Source: JBHHZJ01 sp046758005
GTDB taxonomy: Bacteria > Pseudomonadota > Alphaproteobacteria > Kiloniellales > J153
Assembly (NCBI GenBank): GCA_046758005.1
Contig: JBHHZJ010000058.1
Coordinates: forward strand, 1-23,003
Direction: 5' to 3'
DNA length: 23,003 bases
Within the stretch, counting starts at the first letter, position 1, and each line of letters starts with the position of its first letter. The notes under the pieces were generated by a model. That model worked only from the letters and a program-made list of their open reading frames with translations, was not told where the DNA came from and made no database searches. Position numbers and translations under genes: made by a program. Shown in pieces: positions 22,378 to 23,003 of this stretch.

Positions 22378-22557
22378 GTGCGCCAGACCGAGACCTGCCT
22401 TCGCGGCGAGCCGCCGCTCGAGGAGCTCATGGCCGATCCGATCGTCCACGCCGTCATGCACCGCGACGGGCTGACGGCCCCGGACGTCTGGCGGGTCATC
22501 GAGCAGGCCGCCATCGCGCTCCGTGAGCGGACCCGGGACGCCACCAAGCCGACATAG
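22378..22557 (+). CDS. Small conserved-looking protein of 59 residues
   Basis: A short frame starting GTG at 22378, preceded by GAGGGGG at about 5 bases, which is a good ribosome-binding site. The protein is acidic and looks helical, with ELMADPIVHAVMHRDGLTAPD in the middle and RVIEQAAIALRERTRD near the end; ELMADPIVxxVMxRDG is a pattern I associate with small alphaproteobacterial proteins, without known function. Codons end mainly in G or C, as in neighbouring genes. No signal peptide or membrane segment is present. It is read divergently from the kinase, and its upstream region holds a CRP-type palindrome. The next gene is putA on the other strand. Confidence 0.65.
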   Translation: MRQTETCLRGEPPLEELMADPIVHAVMHRDGLTAPDVWRVIEQAAIALRERTRDATKPT

Positions 22558-22560
22558 GCC

Positions 22561-22770
22561 TTGTGCGCCCCCGTCAGGGACGATTCCGAGGCGCTCTCGG
22601 TCGCTCGGCCGTATACGGGGAGGTACCGCCGGGTTCCGGCCGAAACCCCTGACGGAGCCGGGATCGATTGGCTGCCCTTCCCGGGCACGCATCGAACGAT
22701 GTGCATCGCGCCATCGGAAGATGCGAGAAGGCTGCTCGAGGTGGTCGGCAGCCTGCCGGCGGCGGCATGA
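22561..22770 (+). CDS. Possible small ORF of 69 residues (uncertain)
   Basis: A TTG-initiated frame starting 3 bases after the 59-residue protein. It contains PFPGTHRTMCIAPSEDARRL and ends in LPAAA. Codon third positions are less biased than in real genes of this window, no ribosome-binding site beyond the upstream gene is visible, and no family was recognised. It could be a coupled second gene, a decayed fragment, or not coding. Confidence 0.25.
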   Translation: MCAPVRDDSEALSVARPYTGRYRRVPAETPDGAGIDWLPFPGTHRTMCIAPSEDARRLLEVVGSLPAAA

Positions 22771-22781
22771 AAATCAGCATC

Positions 22782-22828
22782 GGACCCCACCTAACAAACG
22801 CCGCCAAGCTGTCCAATGATTGGGGTCC
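22782..22828. repeat. Inverted repeat next to putA (terminator or mobile-element end)
   Basis: GGACCCCA (22782-22789) and TGGGGTCC (22821-22828) are perfect inverted repeats 31 bases apart. A nested CCAAT-G-ATTGG palindrome (22813-22823) overlaps the right arm. It starts 4 bases beyond the putA stop codon and could end the putA transcript, or be a scar of an insertion sequence. Confidence 0.5.
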
Positions 22829-22832
22829 ACCT

Positions 22833-23003
22833 CTAAACCGGCAGGTCCTCGCCCATGGACATGAGCGAGGCGTTGCCGCCGGCCGCCGTGGTGTCGATGG
22901 TGAGCGTGCGCTCGGTGGCGAAGCGGTGCAAATAGCGCGGGCCCCCGGCCTTGGGCCCGGTGCCGGACAGGCCCTCGCCGCCGAACGGCTGCACGCCGAC
23001 CAC
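22833..23003 (-). CDS. putA: Proline dehydrogenase / P5C dehydrogenase PutA, C-terminal fragment (cut by window edge)
   Basis: The last 56 codons of a minus-strand gene that continues past the window. The sequence VVGVQPFGGEGLSGTGPKAG, then GPRYLHRFATERT and TTAAGGNASLMSMGEDLPV, is the near-invariant C-terminus of bifunctional PutA, in which the aldehyde dehydrogenase domain closes. PutA oxidises proline to glutamate in two steps. The TAG stop is at 22833-22835. Domains for FAD-linked proline oxidation and any DNA-binding part are outside the window, so whether it is the full bifunctional form cannot be confirmed here, though this tail is typical of it. Confidence 0.92.
   Translation of the reverse strand: MVGVQPFGGEGLSGTGPKAGGPRYLHRFATERTLTIDTTAAGGNASLMSMGEDLPV

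Overview
The window is a stretch of high-GC (roughly two-thirds G+C by eye) chromosome from an alphaproteobacterium, most likely a Rhodospirillales-like lineage. The evidence is a MipZ-type division ATPase (a family confined to alphaproteobacteria), a phasin, a ClpS-ClpA pair, CtrA-like TTAA-N7-TTAA elements, and palindromic elements carrying GANTC sites. No tRNA, rRNA, CRISPR array, prophage or intact transposon was recognised. Almost everything is chromosomal housekeeping or accessory material with tight operon spacing.

Layout. 1-1724: 3' part of a molybdopterin oxidoreductase whose stop overlaps mipZ. 1706-4086: mipZ, a VWA-like protein and a membrane-anchored J-domain protein, all co-oriented. 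4084-4147: a 64-bp palindromic element whose first three bases form the stop codon of the J-domain gene. 4378-8065: galU, ugd and a phosphomannomutase/phosphoglucomutase, which make sugar-nucleotide precursors for surface polysaccharide. 8137-11020: a Tad/Flp pilus minor-pilin locus, with one large TadG-like VWA protein on the minus strand and two TadE-like proteins on the plus strand, divided by a strikingly AT-rich bidirectional control region (about 9600-9800). 11153-12451 (-): D,D-carboxypeptidase with a C-terminal SPOR domain. 12620-13348: a small lipoprotein. 13367-14128 (-): an Anbu-type (HslV-like) proteasome-family peptidase standing alone. 14270-14406: two different palindromic elements side by side, followed by a good sigma-70-type promoter and a phasin gene with a strong terminator. 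15393-18060: clpS-clpA. 18097-19218: CaiB/BaiF-family, AMACR-like enzyme. 19219-19401: a cluster of hairpins between convergent genes. 19402-22097 (-): a hybrid sensor kinase and a single-domain response regulator joined by an ATGA overlap. 22098-22377: control region with a CtrA-like site, an AT-core inverted repeat and a perfect CRP/FNR-type palindrome. 22378-22557: an unannotated-looking 59-residue small protein. 22833-23003 (-): C-terminus of PutA, which runs off the window.

How the genes fit together. Several loci concern the cell surface and cell cycle: MipZ places the division plane, the SPOR carboxypeptidase probably acts at septal peptidoglycan, galU-ugd-PMM feed capsule or LPS synthesis, and the Tad minor pilins build an adhesive pilus. 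The rest concerns protein quality control (ClpA/ClpS, Anbu-like peptidase, J-domain protein) and carbon storage (phasin). I saw no clear-cut novel defence or mobile system. The best candidates for undescribed biology are the conserved-looking mipZ-VWA-J-domain module, the orphan Anbu-type peptidase, the families of dispersed palindromes, and the control regions of the Tad and kinase loci.
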